From Butyrivibrio sp. MB2005 (GTDB lineage: Bacteria; Bacillota; Clostridia; Lachnospirales; Lachnospiraceae), in NCBI RefSeq assembly GCF_000424285.1, contig NZ_AUJP01000020.1:1-64000 (forward strand): a stretch of 64,000 nucleotides of DNA, read 5' to 3'. Position 1 is the first letter of the stretch; each line of letters starts with the position of its first letter. This document shows positions 45,185 to 53,780 of this stretch, piece by piece. The position numbers were made by a program, and so were the translations under genes. Under the pieces are notes generated by a model that was given only the letters and a program-made list of their open reading frames with translations, did no database searches and was not told where the DNA came from.

Positions 45185-46718
45185 ATGGTCTTCCGCGGCG
45201 TTCGTAGCCGGTTTCTTGATAATATCTTGTTTTTTCTTCGTACATATACTTATCAGCTATTTTCTTTAACTCTTCTATTGTAGCATCAGGATAGTCCTTA
45301 TGGGCAGCATATCCTATGGAAACCGCAAGACTTTCGCTATAGCTTCCGCTCCAGGCAGTTACCTTTTCCCTGATATTTTTATCTATTGCAGAAATACTGT
45401 CGGTGTGAATAATTGCCGTAAACTCATCTCCGCCAGTTCTGTAGGCTTTTCCCGAATCTCCGATAGCAGATGCAAGGCAGTCCGCGGCAGCGATAATAAG
45501 CTCATCACCGGCAGCATGTCCGAGAGTATCATTCGTGGCCTTCAGCCTGTTGATATCGATGGAAGCAAATACAAGGTCGTCTTCCATGGACTCATATTTA
45601 TAGCGGGCAAGGTCATCATCAAGACTTCGCCTGTTAAAGAGCTGTGTCAGTTCATCGGTCAGAGATATCCTGATCAGATCCTCCTCACGGCGCTTATCCA
45701 TATTTATATTCTGAACCGTAAATACCACTATAAAAGGAACGCCCTTTTCATCAGCTTCCACGTTGATATACTGGGCACGGAACCAACCGGTATCTGAATT
45801 TACGAACTCGCCATATATAAATCTTTTCCCTGTAAGTCTCTTTTCCAGGGTCCTTAAGTTGGTAAATTCCAAGAACTTTTCCAAATGATCTTCGGAAACA
45901 TATTTTTTTATCTGATGAGTCATAACTGTGTGTGCATGCTTCGCAAAGTCAAGATCATGTACATTGTAGGACTGATCACTGAGGGATGTCTCTGTCATGG
46001 ACTTTAGATCGATCAGATTAACATTGTCATAGACCTCTGCCATAGAAAACAGAATATTCATCTGTTTTTTCAGTGCATCTGCGTTCTCACGGACTTTCTT
46101 GTTTTTATCCAAAAGTGCATAAAAATAATCCCTAAGAAGATTGGTCAGAGTGATCCCGCCAACCAGCATAACAATGCTCTCAATGGTGTAGCCCAGCATG
46201 GCGTTAATGAAATACTCAAATGCCGAATCGAATATCAGATTGATGGCGTCATAATATGGCGACACAAGCCAGTTGGCAATAAACATTGCCACATAGTTGG
46301 TGGCAACTGCTATAAAAAACAGCCTGGCCTCGCAAAAAAGAATACTTAGAAGAGGTACAAAAAACCATGAAATATTAATATGAATATGGTTATATACCAT
46401 GAACATCAAAAGAAGCTCCATGGCAATAAGAGCCAGCATTCCCACATGTTCAGAGTAGGGCCATATCCTGATAATAAGCGTATGAAGAACTGATACGACC
46501 AACATGCATGCAGATACTATGACGCAGGTATAATAAGTAGCAGCTGAAAAAACACCGAACTTTATGCCCACAGCAATAGCAGGCCCTGTAAAAATACAGA
46601 ACCACAAAACCGTGTTTAAGTATCTGTTTACCATCTTCCTGTTTTCCTTAAGAAAAGATGGATAATCAGTCACTTCGGTAATATTCTGTTTCAGATCAGC
46701 AAAGCTCATTCGCGTCAT
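45183..46718 (-). CDS. Membrane diguanylate cyclase (GGDEF)
   Basis: A 511-residue protein: six membrane helices in residues 35-205, a short coiled coil (205-225), a PAS-like domain (about 225-345) and a C-terminal GGDEF domain (350-505) with YRTGGDEFTAII and LTDELTQLFNRRSLD. It should make cyclic di-GMP. An RxxD product-inhibition site is not evident. AGGTAA precedes ATG. Monocistronic, ending in a hairpin. With the GGDEF/EAL protein at 7-10.7 kb it is the second c-di-GMP gene in the window. Confidence 0.88.
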   Translation of the reverse strand: MTRMSFADLKQNITEVTDYPSFLKENRKMVNRYLNTVLWFCIFTGPAIAVGIKFGVFSAATYYTCVIVSACMLVVSVLHTLIIRIWPYSEHVGMLALIAMELLLMFMVYNHIHINISWFFVPLLSILFCEARLFFIAVATNYVAMFIANWLVSPYYDAINLIFDSAFEYFINAMLGYTIESIVMLVGGITLTNLLRDYFYALLDKNKKVRENADALKKQMNILFSMAEVYDNVNLIDLKSMTETSLSDQSYNVHDLDFAKHAHTVMTHQIKKYVSEDHLEKFLEFTNLRTLEKRLTGKRFIYGEFVNSDTGWFRAQYINVEADEKGVPFIVVFTVQNINMDKRREEDLIRISLTDELTQLFNRRSLDDDLARYKYESMEDDLVFASIDINRLKATNDTLGHAAGDELIIAAADCLASAIGDSGKAYRTGGDEFTAIIHTDSISAIDKNIREKVTAWSGSYSESLAVSIGYAAHKDYPDATIEELKKIADKYMYEEKTRYYQETGYERRGRP

Positions 46719-46862
46719 GTGTATTACCTGTAAAACAAGTTGTTCAGCTGTACATTTATTTTACAATAGGCTATTTATAAAATGCGGATTTGCAGAAAAC
46801 TTTTAGAGAATGTTTAGAAATGAAGTTGAGCGCAATAATGGTGCGGTTTCTGATAAGACAAT

Positions 46863-46894
46863 AAAAAACGCAGCATCGGTTTCCCTTTGCTGCG
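46863..46894 (-). terminator. Terminator of the small two-gene operon
   Basis: CGCAGCA and TGCTGCG form a 7-bp stem followed on the minus strand by TTTTTT, 29 bases after the stop of the 51-residue ORF. Confidence 0.8.
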
Positions 46895-46922
46895 GAGTGA
46901 ATGGTATTTTTTAATAACTCGC

Positions 46923-47078
46923 TTAACGAACTGTCACGAGATCATCAGCGAATCTGATAAGAGCTGCCTCTATTCTGCTATAATCTGAAGACTCAAGTCT
47001 GCCAAAAGGCTTTCTGTATGTAGTCGCAAAATCCATAAATCCAAGCTCTTCCATGAAACTCTCAAATATTCTACGCAT
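46923..47078 (-). CDS. Small hypothetical protein (51 residues)
   Basis: A short frame with a good ribosome site (GGGGG, 9 bases before ATG). The product starts MRRIFESFMEELGFMDFATT and ends RFADDLVTVR; it is soluble, helical and roughly neutral. I know of no family. It follows the secreted zinc-ribbon-like gene by 47 bases and shares its promoter and terminator, so expression is likely. Confidence 0.6.
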   Translation of the reverse strand: MRRIFESFMEELGFMDFATTYRKPFGRLESSDYSRIEAALIRFADDLVTVR

Positions 47079-47125
47079 AAGTCATCTACCCCCTAATAAG
47101 TATCTAACGTTTGTTATACCTTCAA

Positions 47126-47329
47126 TCAACCAACAATGTGAATGTGCTCCATGCAATGTGTACACTCAACATCGTCCTGCATTACATCTACTGTTACATT
47201 CTCATGGCAGTGCGGGCAGCTGATTTCCATCATCTGTGTCTTTGCTGCTTCTGCTGTCATGTGGCTGTGGAAGCCTGCTCCTGCAACAATTGCAACTGAT
47301 GTAAGTACCATTGCGATTTTCTTTGTCAT
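47126..47329 (-). CDS. Small secreted protein with CxxC-CxxC zinc-ribbon-like motif
   Basis: A 67-residue protein. Residues 1-28 form a signal peptide (MTKKIAMVLTSVAIVAGAG then AEA-A). The mature part has CPHC (38-41) and CTHC (56-59) 14 residues apart and His-rich ends (HEN, EHIHIVG), which fits a small metal-binding or redox knuckle outside the membrane. GAGAGGG is 4 bases before the ATG at 47329; an in-frame ATG five codons earlier overlaps that site. First gene of a two-gene unit driven by promoter B. Confidence 0.65.
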   Translation of the reverse strand: MTKKIAMVLTSVAIVAGAGFHSHMTAEAAKTQMMEISCPHCHENVTVDVMQDDVECTHCMEHIHIVG

Positions 47330-47411
47330 GTTTCCCTCTCTCATTTCTATACCCCTCTTCTCTATTCACAAAACTGTGTGTTTTCTTCGTTTATCTTGTT
47401 GATGATGTTAT

Positions 47412-47461
47412 ATTATCAATCCATCTATCACAGTTTTATCACACAATGTCCAACAAATGTC
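47412..47461 (-). promoter_or_regulatory. Direct-repeat promoter B
   Basis: Minus-strand order: GACATT-TGTTG-GACATT (47445-47461), GTGTGATA (47437-47444), CTGTGATA (47426-47433), then TTGATAATATAA with GATAAT at 47412-47417. Units recur every 11 bases. The TGTGATA pair, the -10 and the downstream ATCATCA match promoter A (25409-25441) with identical spacing; the 17-base GACATT block matches 61624-61640 exactly. Confidence 0.6.
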
Positions 47462-47584
47462 TAACACACCAATTCTGCTGCTTTTTACACTTGTTTGACA
47501 TTAAGAAGTGGGTATGCGAACAAGTTCGCATGACAATATTTACATCGGCACCAGGGGTGGAAATATTTAGGGTAGGATTCTATC

Positions 47585-48064
47585 TCACAAATTCTCCATG
47601 AAAATCATAGGATGGGCGGTGCAGAAGGGTGTTTCCTTCATGTACAGGCCTAAGGTCTCATCGTTGTCGTCCATGAGGACCACTGACATGGGATCGATGT
47701 CAGGGAAAAGTTCTTTTATCTTGTCCTTGACTATCTCCGGCTTTTTAGAGGCATCCAGGGTGTAGAAGCAGTGGGATGCAGGGATTCCGTAGAGGCGCTC
47801 CACCATCTCTGACTTCCATGATTCATGACCGTGGGGCTCTCTGGAGATACAATAAAGCCTGTTTACGTCATGACTCTGAATGTATTCATATATCGGGTTC
47901 AGCCTTTTGCAGTCTGCATAAATGTTGACGTCCCTGAATTCGGGCGTATAGTCAAGCTCGTGGTGAGCATGATGATCACCGTAATTGTAGCTTGTAAGCG
48001 TACCGTCTATATCAAAGAAAACCACCGTATCAGGCTTATGTAATATTTCCCAAATCTGTCCCAT
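47585..48064 (-). CDS. HAD-superfamily phosphatase-like protein
   Basis: A 159-residue protein with haloacid dehalogenase motifs: FFDIDGTLT (near residue 16) supplies the two aspartates of motif I, YCISREP near 71 resembles motif II and SVVLMDDNDETL near 126 is motif III/IV. The cap is minimal. The substrate is unknown; a His-rich insert (DHHAHHELDY) follows motif I. AGGAG lies 8 bases before ATG. Confidence 0.75.
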   Translation of the reverse strand: MGQIWEILHKPDTVVFFDIDGTLTSYNYGDHHAHHELDYTPEFRDVNIYADCKRLNPIYEYIQSHDVNRLYCISREPHGHESWKSEMVERLYGIPASHCFYTLDASKKPEIVKDKIKELFPDIDPMSVVLMDDNDETLGLYMKETPFCTAHPMIFMENL

Positions 48065-48086
48065 TTAGTGAACTCCTAAAATAATA

Positions 48087-48134
48087 TTTTCCGGATTTTA
48101 ATTCGTTAGCATTCGTTAGCTTTTCTCCGGAAAA
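48087..48134 (-). terminator. Hairpin terminator with 10-base tandem repeat in the loop
   Basis: TTTTCCGGA and TCCGGAAAA form a 9-bp stem after the LURP-one-like gene. The loop contains ATTCGTTAGC twice in tandem (48101-48120). ATATTATTTT follows on the minus strand, so termination is plausible. Confidence 0.5.
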
Positions 48135-48144
48135 AGCTCTTTCA

Positions 48145-48750
48145 TCAGTCTGAAGATGATGAGGAGGATGAAGAAGAATCTGCTGCGTTTTCTCTATCCT
48201 TGATCATGTGCTGCAATGTGATAAGAATTGCAACTACATTCTTTTCATATTCAGGCTTGTAGATGTCGATGCAGTATTTATCATGGATTGAGAGCATCTT
48301 CTGAGCTATTACAGCAATGATGTCTCCATATTGATCATACAGTTCAAAATTAAGACCAAGTATATTGCCCCTGAGCTGCCATCCAAGGCCCTCGATATTC
48401 GTGATGTCTTTTATGAGATGGAAAAGCTCGTTTGAAACCTCAAAAGAAGTTCCGTCTGCCATAGTTACAAAATGTCTCTCGTGGAGAGTGAAGAATTTCC
48501 TTTCGATGTGAGCAACCTGATTTCCTAACGCATCGGTTATATCTGTCTTATCATGAAGAGAAGGGAATTTTGTCTCAGCATGATATACCACATTTTCGCC
48601 GGCATCGGTTATATCAATCTTATGATGAAGCGTAAAAACTTTTGATGTTGTAAAAAGTGACTTTGTAGGTTCACCAAAACGATCTACGTTATTGACATTT
48701 GCAACCTCTCCGGCTTCTCTGAATCTGTGTACCTTTGAAAATACTCCCAT
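48145..48750 (-). CDS. LURP-one-related (YxjI-type) protein
   Basis: A 201-residue protein of the tubby-like LURP-one fold. Repeats of the pattern LHDKTDITDALGNQVAHIE (residues 40-105) build the beta barrel, followed by GNILGLNFELYDQYG. Bacterial members are of unknown function and possibly bind lipid or phosphoinositide-like ligands. The tail is eight or nine consecutive serines then Asp, an unusual low-complexity end. AAGGATGGGG precedes ATG. Confidence 0.75.
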   Translation of the reverse strand: MGVFSKVHRFREAGEVANVNNVDRFGEPTKSLFTTSKVFTLHHKIDITDAGENVVYHAETKFPSLHDKTDITDALGNQVAHIERKFFTLHERHFVTMADGTSFEVSNELFHLIKDITNIEGLGWQLRGNILGLNFELYDQYGDIIAVIAQKMLSIHDKYCIDIYKPEYEKNVVAILITLQHMIKDRENAADSSSSSSSSSD

Positions 48751-48785
48751 ACTTCCCCATCCTTTCTGTTTTCACCATTAGTTAC

Positions 48786-49022
48786 TCAGAATGATTTATA
48801 GCCACACTCTGATTTCTCCGGGCCGTCGACACCGGACTCGTAATGCGCTCTGAATTCCATGTTAATCTCACGGATTTCCTTAAGTCCATCGATGTAAGGC
48901 TGATACATTTCTGCCAAACCACCCATGCAACCATCACATGAACCGCTGATATTTCCTATGGACTCCGCAACTATCTGCTCGCGCTCTTCCTTTGTAGTAT
49001 CTTTGATTAAAATTGATTTCAT
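48786..49022 (-). CDS. Conserved small CxxC protein
   Basis: A 78-residue soluble protein. CDGCMGGLAEMYQPYIDGLKE (part of which spans residues 29-49) and EINMEFRAHY are conserved features that I recall in clostridial small proteins; Cys29 and Cys32 form a CxxC and Cys74 lies near the end. Possibly metal- or thiol-related; no function is known. GAGG lies 8 bases before ATG. Same strand and close to the GlsB copy and LURP-one gene. Confidence 0.6.
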   Translation of the reverse strand: MKSILIKDTTKEEREQIVAESIGNISGSCDGCMGGLAEMYQPYIDGLKEIREINMEFRAHYESGVDGPEKSECGYKSF

Positions 49023-49040
49023 TTAAAACCTCGTTCCAAA

Positions 49041-49292
49041 TTAAAACAGCTTTCTGCCGATCCAAATGCAGATGCAAGCGCCGACAACAGGAACAATCAT
49101 GCTTCCGATGATACCTGTTGCAGTAAAGCCAATGAGCTTAAACAGGTTATATCCTACGATACTACCAATCACGCCAAAAATCATGTTTTTCAGCATTCCT
49201 GACTTCTCGCCCATGATCTTGCTGGCAATAAAACCTGCAAGCATTCCCCATAACAAACTCAAAACTAAAGTCATAACAATAAGAATAAACAT
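49041..49292 (-). CDS. GlsB/YeaQ/YmgE family membrane protein (second copy)
   Basis: An 83-residue three-helix protein. LLWGMLAGFIASKIMGEKSGMLKN and the C-terminal VVGACICIWIGRKLF are nearly the same as the copy at 19442-19675. The ATG at 49292 has GGAGG 7 bases upstream; 14 upstream in-frame codons are rejected. Envelope-stress role by family. Confidence 0.85.
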   Translation of the reverse strand: MFILIVMTLVLSLLWGMLAGFIASKIMGEKSGMLKNMIFGVIGSIVGYNLFKLIGFTATGIIGSMIVPVVGACICIWIGRKLF

Positions 49293-49559
49293 ACCTTTTC
49301 CTCCAACTCTTTTCGGCCCCGGGTTAGTGGGCACCTTTTATATGATAGCCTTTTTTTCGCCCGGCGCAAACCGTTTTCTTTGTTATGTCTTAAGTATATT
49401 TTGGTTTCATGGTTAGTTACATGCCTGTTATTGCAATTCCGATAATCATATTTTCTACAATTAGGTAAAATAGAAGTCTTCTTCCGCATCCATACTGTCT
49501 TTGTGGTATGATGGTAGCAAATTCTTTTTCGATAATAATGCAGGAGAAAATACACATCT

Positions 49560-50396
49560 ATGAATTTGACAGAAAAAACTTACATAACTGATAAAGGCAC
49601 AATCCATTACTGGACCTGCGATACACCTGAAAAAGGCAAGCCGGAACTTGTTTTTCTTCCGGGGCTTACAGCAGACCACAGACTCTATGAAAAACAGCTT
49701 GAATATTTTGCAGGAAAATACAGGATATTTGTCTGGGATGCGCCGGGACATGCATCTTCCTATCCCTTTAAGATGACTTTCAGTCTCGAAGATAAAGCAA
49801 AATGGCTGGATGAAATTCTGAAGCTGGAAAACTTCAAAGAACCTGTTTTCATTGGACAGTCTATGGGCGGATATCTCAGCCAGGCGTATGCCTGGCTTTT
49901 CCCTGATAAAATGAAAGGCTTCATATCAATAGATTCTGCGCCTTTGGGAAGAGGTTACTACAGATCATGGGAACTGTGGGTCCTTTTCCGAATGGAGCCA
50001 GTTTATAAGAAATACCCCTGGAAACTTCTCCTTAAGCAAGGAACCGAAGGTGTTGCAACAACCGATTATGGACGCTCTTTAATGCACAGTATGATGATGA
50101 CTTACGACGGTGACCAGCCAAGATATGCTCTTTTGGCGGGCCAGGGCTATAGAATTGTGGCTGAGGCTATATCAGCAGATCTGCCCTATGAGCTAAAATG
50201 CCCCACCCAGCTTATCTGCGGCACCAAGGACCAGGCAGGTTATTGCAAAAGATACAACAAGGCATGGCATAAAAAGACCGGCCTCCCCATCACATGGATA
50301 GAAGGAGCCGGTCATAATTCCAACACTGATGCACCTGATGAAATTAACAAACTCATATCAGATTTTGTAGAAAAGCTTGATGCTTCGCAGCCCTGA
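49560..50396 (+). CDS. Alpha/beta hydrolase
   Basis: A 278-residue soluble hydrolase. The nucleophile Ser is in FIGQSMGGYL near residue 100, the Asp probably in CGTKDQAG near 222 and His in GAGHNSNTD near 246, the full catalytic triad. VFLPGLTADHRLY near 31 gives the oxyanion loop. It is a general esterase, thioesterase or C-C hydrolase. AGGAG is 13 bases from ATG, a loose spacing. Plus-strand single gene. Confidence 0.82.
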   Translation: MNLTEKTYITDKGTIHYWTCDTPEKGKPELVFLPGLTADHRLYEKQLEYFAGKYRIFVWDAPGHASSYPFKMTFSLEDKAKWLDEILKLENFKEPVFIGQSMGGYLSQAYAWLFPDKMKGFISIDSAPLGRGYYRSWELWVLFRMEPVYKKYPWKLLLKQGTEGVATTDYGRSLMHSMMMTYDGDQPRYALLAGQGYRIVAEAISADLPYELKCPTQLICGTKDQAGYCKRYNKAWHKKTGLPITWIEGAGHNSNTDAPDEINKLISDFVEKLDASQP

Positions 50397-50406
50397 GCGA
50401 AGCATC
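50379..50406 (+). terminator. Hairpin spanning the hydrolase stop codon
   Basis: GATGCTTCGC and GCGAAGCATC form a perfect 10-bp stem around AGCCCTGA, which contains the stop codon. No T run follows directly, so termination efficiency is uncertain. Confidence 0.5.
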
Positions 50407-50451
50407 AGAAATCTTTCTGCTATCACCAAATCCTCTGGTTTTGGATGTTAT

Positions 50452-50790
50452 CTATTTATCCCTTTCACTTATGCAGGTTATCATTTCTCCGTTAACCGTG
50501 AGCACTCCTAAGGTCTTTCGGATTGCAGGCGATGACGGAGGAATGAAAAATGCGGTGGAATAATTCCCTAATGCCCCTTCGTTATAAAAAGGAAGAACGT
50601 CGCGGAGGTCCTTGGCGATTATTATCTTGTCAGTACCGTCTTCAAGAAAAGCCTTCGCCATCAAATAATCATTGATAGTCACTTCGTTTTCTTTACACTT
50701 TTTCGCAACGTTTTCAAGTTCGTCCGGAGCGGTCTTTTCCAGGAAAAATCTTTTCCATAACCGTCCTCCGAGTTGGTTAATGCGTAACAT
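50452..50790 (-). pseudogene. Internally deleted condensation/acetyltransferase-like gene
   Basis: A 112-residue frame (MLRINQLGG start) whose segments ENEVTINDYLMAKAF, IIAKDLRDVLPFYNEG and ALGNYSTAF resemble the C-terminal half of clostridial condensation-domain or alcohol-acetyltransferase-like proteins. It then jumps directly to FIPPSSPAIRKTLGVLTVNG, which in full-length relatives (from memory) lies at least 80 residues further on. The HxxxD half is absent. Thus both a 5' truncation and an in-frame internal deletion are likely. It lies directly after pulA. Confidence 0.55.
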
Positions 50791-50812
50791 CAACTTAATT
50801 GTAGCACGATTA

Positions 50813-53656
50813 TCACTTTTTCTTCTTACCAAACAGATAGGCCACAAGGCCAACAAGAGCTGCAGCGCCAGCTATGATGCCGGCTACAGCACCGCCGCTA
50901 AGACCACCTGCACCGGAAGTAGCTTTGGTAGCTGCATCGCCACCGGATGTGCTGCCTGCTTCACCAGTAGTGGCAGTTCCCTCCTCTTTGTCGTTGCCCT
51001 CATCACCTGTAACGGTGCTTTCATCGCTATTACCAGCAGCAACAATGCTGTCATCTCCCTTAACAAGCACAAGGGCGGAAATGCTATCAACACTCACACT
51101 GCCGCTTACCTTGCCAAGTGAATTAACTCCGGCCTTTATGTCTTTTACGCAAACATCCCACTCACCTTCGGGAAGAGTAACTGTAGTCTCTTCAGGATTA
51201 GGATTGAATACCAGGAAAATGCCTTCAGCATTCTCACCTGTAACACCCTTATCAGCGTTATCCATAGAGAAAGCAACTACATTTTTATCAAGTCCCTCCA
51301 CAGGCACAACACGCTTTGCAACATCGTCTGCGCTTGTAAGTCTGAGAAGACCATGCTCTTTTCTGAAAGCAATAAGTCCCTTATAAAAATCAAGATTAGC
51401 TTTGTATTCCGGATCGTCCAAGGTCTCCCACTTGATGCAGTTTATCTCATCCCCTGAGCTATAGCTGTTTTCATCAAAGGTTCCGTCCTCTTTCACTTTT
51501 GTTCTGAGAATCTCTTCACCTGCCTGCATGAAAGGAATTCCCTCTGCAGTCATATAGAAAGCTGCTGCCAGATTACTCATCTTTATCCAGGATGCTCTGT
51601 CTAAATCCTTTCTTGCAACGGCGATCCTGTCAAACAAAGTGTTGTTGTCGTGACAGGATGTGTACTGCACAATCTGGGTAGGCTCTTTGCTCCAGCTCTC
51701 GGCAGCCATGAAAGATGTGGTCATCTGACGCTCTTTTCCCTTTGAACCGGAAGCCCAGCCTGTCTCAGCAAAATTGAACACACTACCCTTTAAGCCATCA
51801 CGAATATTATCATTAAAATATGCAAATCCGGGAGTCCTTCCCGAAGCCTGCTGCGTAGCAAGAACTACATCTTCCTTGGTTACATCTGTATTCATGCTCC
51901 AGCCTTCGCCGTAAAAAATAACATCGGGATGTGTCTTGTGAACCTCAGTCACGATCTCATTTATCGTATCCACATCAAGAAGTCCCACAAGGTCAAATCT
52001 GAAGCCGTCGATGTGGTACTCATCTGCCCAGTAGCGAACAGAATCCACAATATATTTTCTAACCATGGAACGCTCGGAAGCTGTGTCGTTGCCACAACCT
52101 GAACCATTTGAATAAGTGCCGTCATCATTTATTCTGGAAAAATATCCCGGAACAAGTCTGTTCACGCAGAAATCTTTTCCGTTGTAAACATGGTTGTAAA
52201 CAACATCCATTACAATTGAGAGGCCGTTATCGTGGAGAGCTTTAACCATCTCCTTTGCTTCTGCCACGCGGACCTCGCCGTGATAAGGGTCTGTGGAATA
52301 TGAACCCTCAGGTACATTGAAATTCACCGGATCATAGCCCCAGTTGAACTGATCTGAAGTGGGTGAATTCTCATCAACAGATCCAAAATCATAGAAGGGA
52401 AGGATGTGTACATGTGTCACACCAAGGTCCTTTATATAGTCAATTCCCGTGCTGCTGCCACCTGCAGTCTTTGTGCCCGTTTTGGAAAAAGCTGTATATT
52501 TTCCCGCATCACCGATTCCACCTGCCTCATTAACAGAAAAATCCCTTACATGAAGCTCGTAAATAACTGCATCCGTGATGTTCTCTCCTGCGTGAGGATT
52601 TTTATCGCTATCCCAGCCCACAGGATTTGTGCCTTCAAGATCTACAACCATGGCTCTTTTGCCATTGACGCCGGTTGTCCTTGCATAAGGGTCGCAGGCC
52701 TCCACATTAAGACCATCTATAACAGCGGTAAAAGTGTAGTAGGTTCCTGCTTTATCTCCTGAAACCTCTGCTACCCATGTACCGTTAACATCGGAATTCA
52801 TCTCAATTTTCTCTATGAGATTTTCCTCCCAGGGATCTCCTGACTCATACAGATTCAGGAAAACTGTCTCAGCAGTGGGTGCCCAAACTCTGAAAACAGT
52901 CTTGTCCTTACTGTAAACAGCGCCAAGATCATCGCCTTCATAAGTGAACTTTTCCTCAAACTCAGGTGTCGAATAAACGATGGGCATGATGATCTGATAC
53001 TCCTCATCCTCGAAACCAACCCTGTAATTTCTGTTCACATCAAGCTCTTCTGCGATTGTCAGATCATAGTAAAACTCGCTCTCGGAAGCCTTCTCTTTTA
53101 ATGCCACCTCGGTAACCTCAGTTTTGCCCTGTCTTCCGATCACATAAAAAGACTTCTCCTGATCGGCATCAAGCTCTCCTGTAAAAAGTACCGTAACTTT
53201 ATTTTTCCCGTCATAATTTGCACTCTTTAATTTTGTCCCCGTCACAACATCATCTCCATATTCTTTAACTGCGCCTTCTACGCCTGATTCAACGTAGGCA
53301 TGTACTGTTCCTGATATAACCTCTGAAATGTCAATGTACTGATCCTGCTCGATGTCTTTCGTCCAGTCCTCTGTCCTGACGATAAAACCGACTCTTGTAG
53401 CTCCCGCAGGTACTGTCATGGTCGCAACCATATCCCCGTCCTCTTCTTCAAAAGGATAACCTGCTCCTTCGCCGCCATCCGGCCAAAGCCATGCATCCCA
53501 TAGTTCGTAGTCCCCATCCTCCCTATGATAATGCAGTTTCAGTGTGACCCCCTCATCCGCTCTTACCTGTATGGACACTCCTAAATCCGACAGAAAAAGC
53601 GTTGCTGCCATGACAAAAGCCATGACAAAATTGATACCTCTTTTTGCTCTTTTCAC
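50813..53656 (-). CDS. pulA: Type I pullulanase, secreted and membrane-anchored
   Basis: A 947-residue debranching enzyme cutting alpha-1,6 links in pullulan and starch. Signal peptide (1-33), CBM41-like starch module (36-135), an N-terminal beta domain, CBM48 (240-330) and a GH13 barrel. The type I mark YDPVNFNVPEGSYS follows FNWG; DVVYNHVY is region I, Asp555 in GFRFDLVG the nucleophile, Glu584 in YGEGW the acid and Asp670 in SCHDNNTL the third acid. A Gly/Thr/Ala-rich linker and a C-terminal helix ending GKKKK anchor it at the membrane without LPXTG. The start is GTG (GGGAGG, 5 bases upstream). A LacI-type operator precedes it. Confidence 0.93.
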   Translation of the reverse strand: MKRAKRGINFVMAFVMAATLFLSDLGVSIQVRADEGVTLKLHYHREDGDYELWDAWLWPDGGEGAGYPFEEEDGDMVATMTVPAGATRVGFIVRTEDWTKDIEQDQYIDISEVISGTVHAYVESGVEGAVKEYGDDVVTGTKLKSANYDGKNKVTVLFTGELDADQEKSFYVIGRQGKTEVTEVALKEKASESEFYYDLTIAEELDVNRNYRVGFEDEEYQIIMPIVYSTPEFEEKFTYEGDDLGAVYSKDKTVFRVWAPTAETVFLNLYESGDPWEENLIEKIEMNSDVNGTWVAEVSGDKAGTYYTFTAVIDGLNVEACDPYARTTGVNGKRAMVVDLEGTNPVGWDSDKNPHAGENITDAVIYELHVRDFSVNEAGGIGDAGKYTAFSKTGTKTAGGSSTGIDYIKDLGVTHVHILPFYDFGSVDENSPTSDQFNWGYDPVNFNVPEGSYSTDPYHGEVRVAEAKEMVKALHDNGLSIVMDVVYNHVYNGKDFCVNRLVPGYFSRINDDGTYSNGSGCGNDTASERSMVRKYIVDSVRYWADEYHIDGFRFDLVGLLDVDTINEIVTEVHKTHPDVIFYGEGWSMNTDVTKEDVVLATQQASGRTPGFAYFNDNIRDGLKGSVFNFAETGWASGSKGKERQMTTSFMAAESWSKEPTQIVQYTSCHDNNTLFDRIAVARKDLDRASWIKMSNLAAAFYMTAEGIPFMQAGEEILRTKVKEDGTFDENSYSSGDEINCIKWETLDDPEYKANLDFYKGLIAFRKEHGLLRLTSADDVAKRVVPVEGLDKNVVAFSMDNADKGVTGENAEGIFLVFNPNPEETTVTLPEGEWDVCVKDIKAGVNSLGKVSGSVSVDSISALVLVKGDDSIVAAGNSDESTVTGDEGNDKEEGTATTGEAGSTSGGDAATKATSGAGGLSGGAVAGIIAGAAALVGLVAYLFGKKKK

Positions 53657-53688
53657 CTCGACCTCCCAAGTAAAAATTATTCAGTTAA

Positions 53689-53700
53689 GAAAACGTTTTC
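53689..53700 (-). promoter_or_regulatory. LacI/CcpA-type operator of pulA
   Basis: GAAAACGTTTTC is a perfect 12-bp palindrome with the central CG typical of LacI-family sites (CcpA or MalR). It lies 33 bases upstream of the GTG start, between TTGCCT and TAACTG-like elements, so binding should repress pulA. Confidence 0.6.
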
Positions 53701-53740
53701 CACAAGGCAAATTCTACTACATCGGGTTTTATTCGTAAAG

Positions 53741-53770
53741 AGAAAAATGGTCGCCAATGGCAACCATTTT
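53741..53770. terminator. Terminator after the GNAT gene
   Basis: ATGGTTGCC and GGCGACCAT form a 9-bp stem (one T-G pair) with a 3-base loop, with A and T runs on both sides; it serves the minus-strand acetyltransferase gene ending at 53781. Confidence 0.7.
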
Positions 53771-53780
53771 TTTAACTGTT

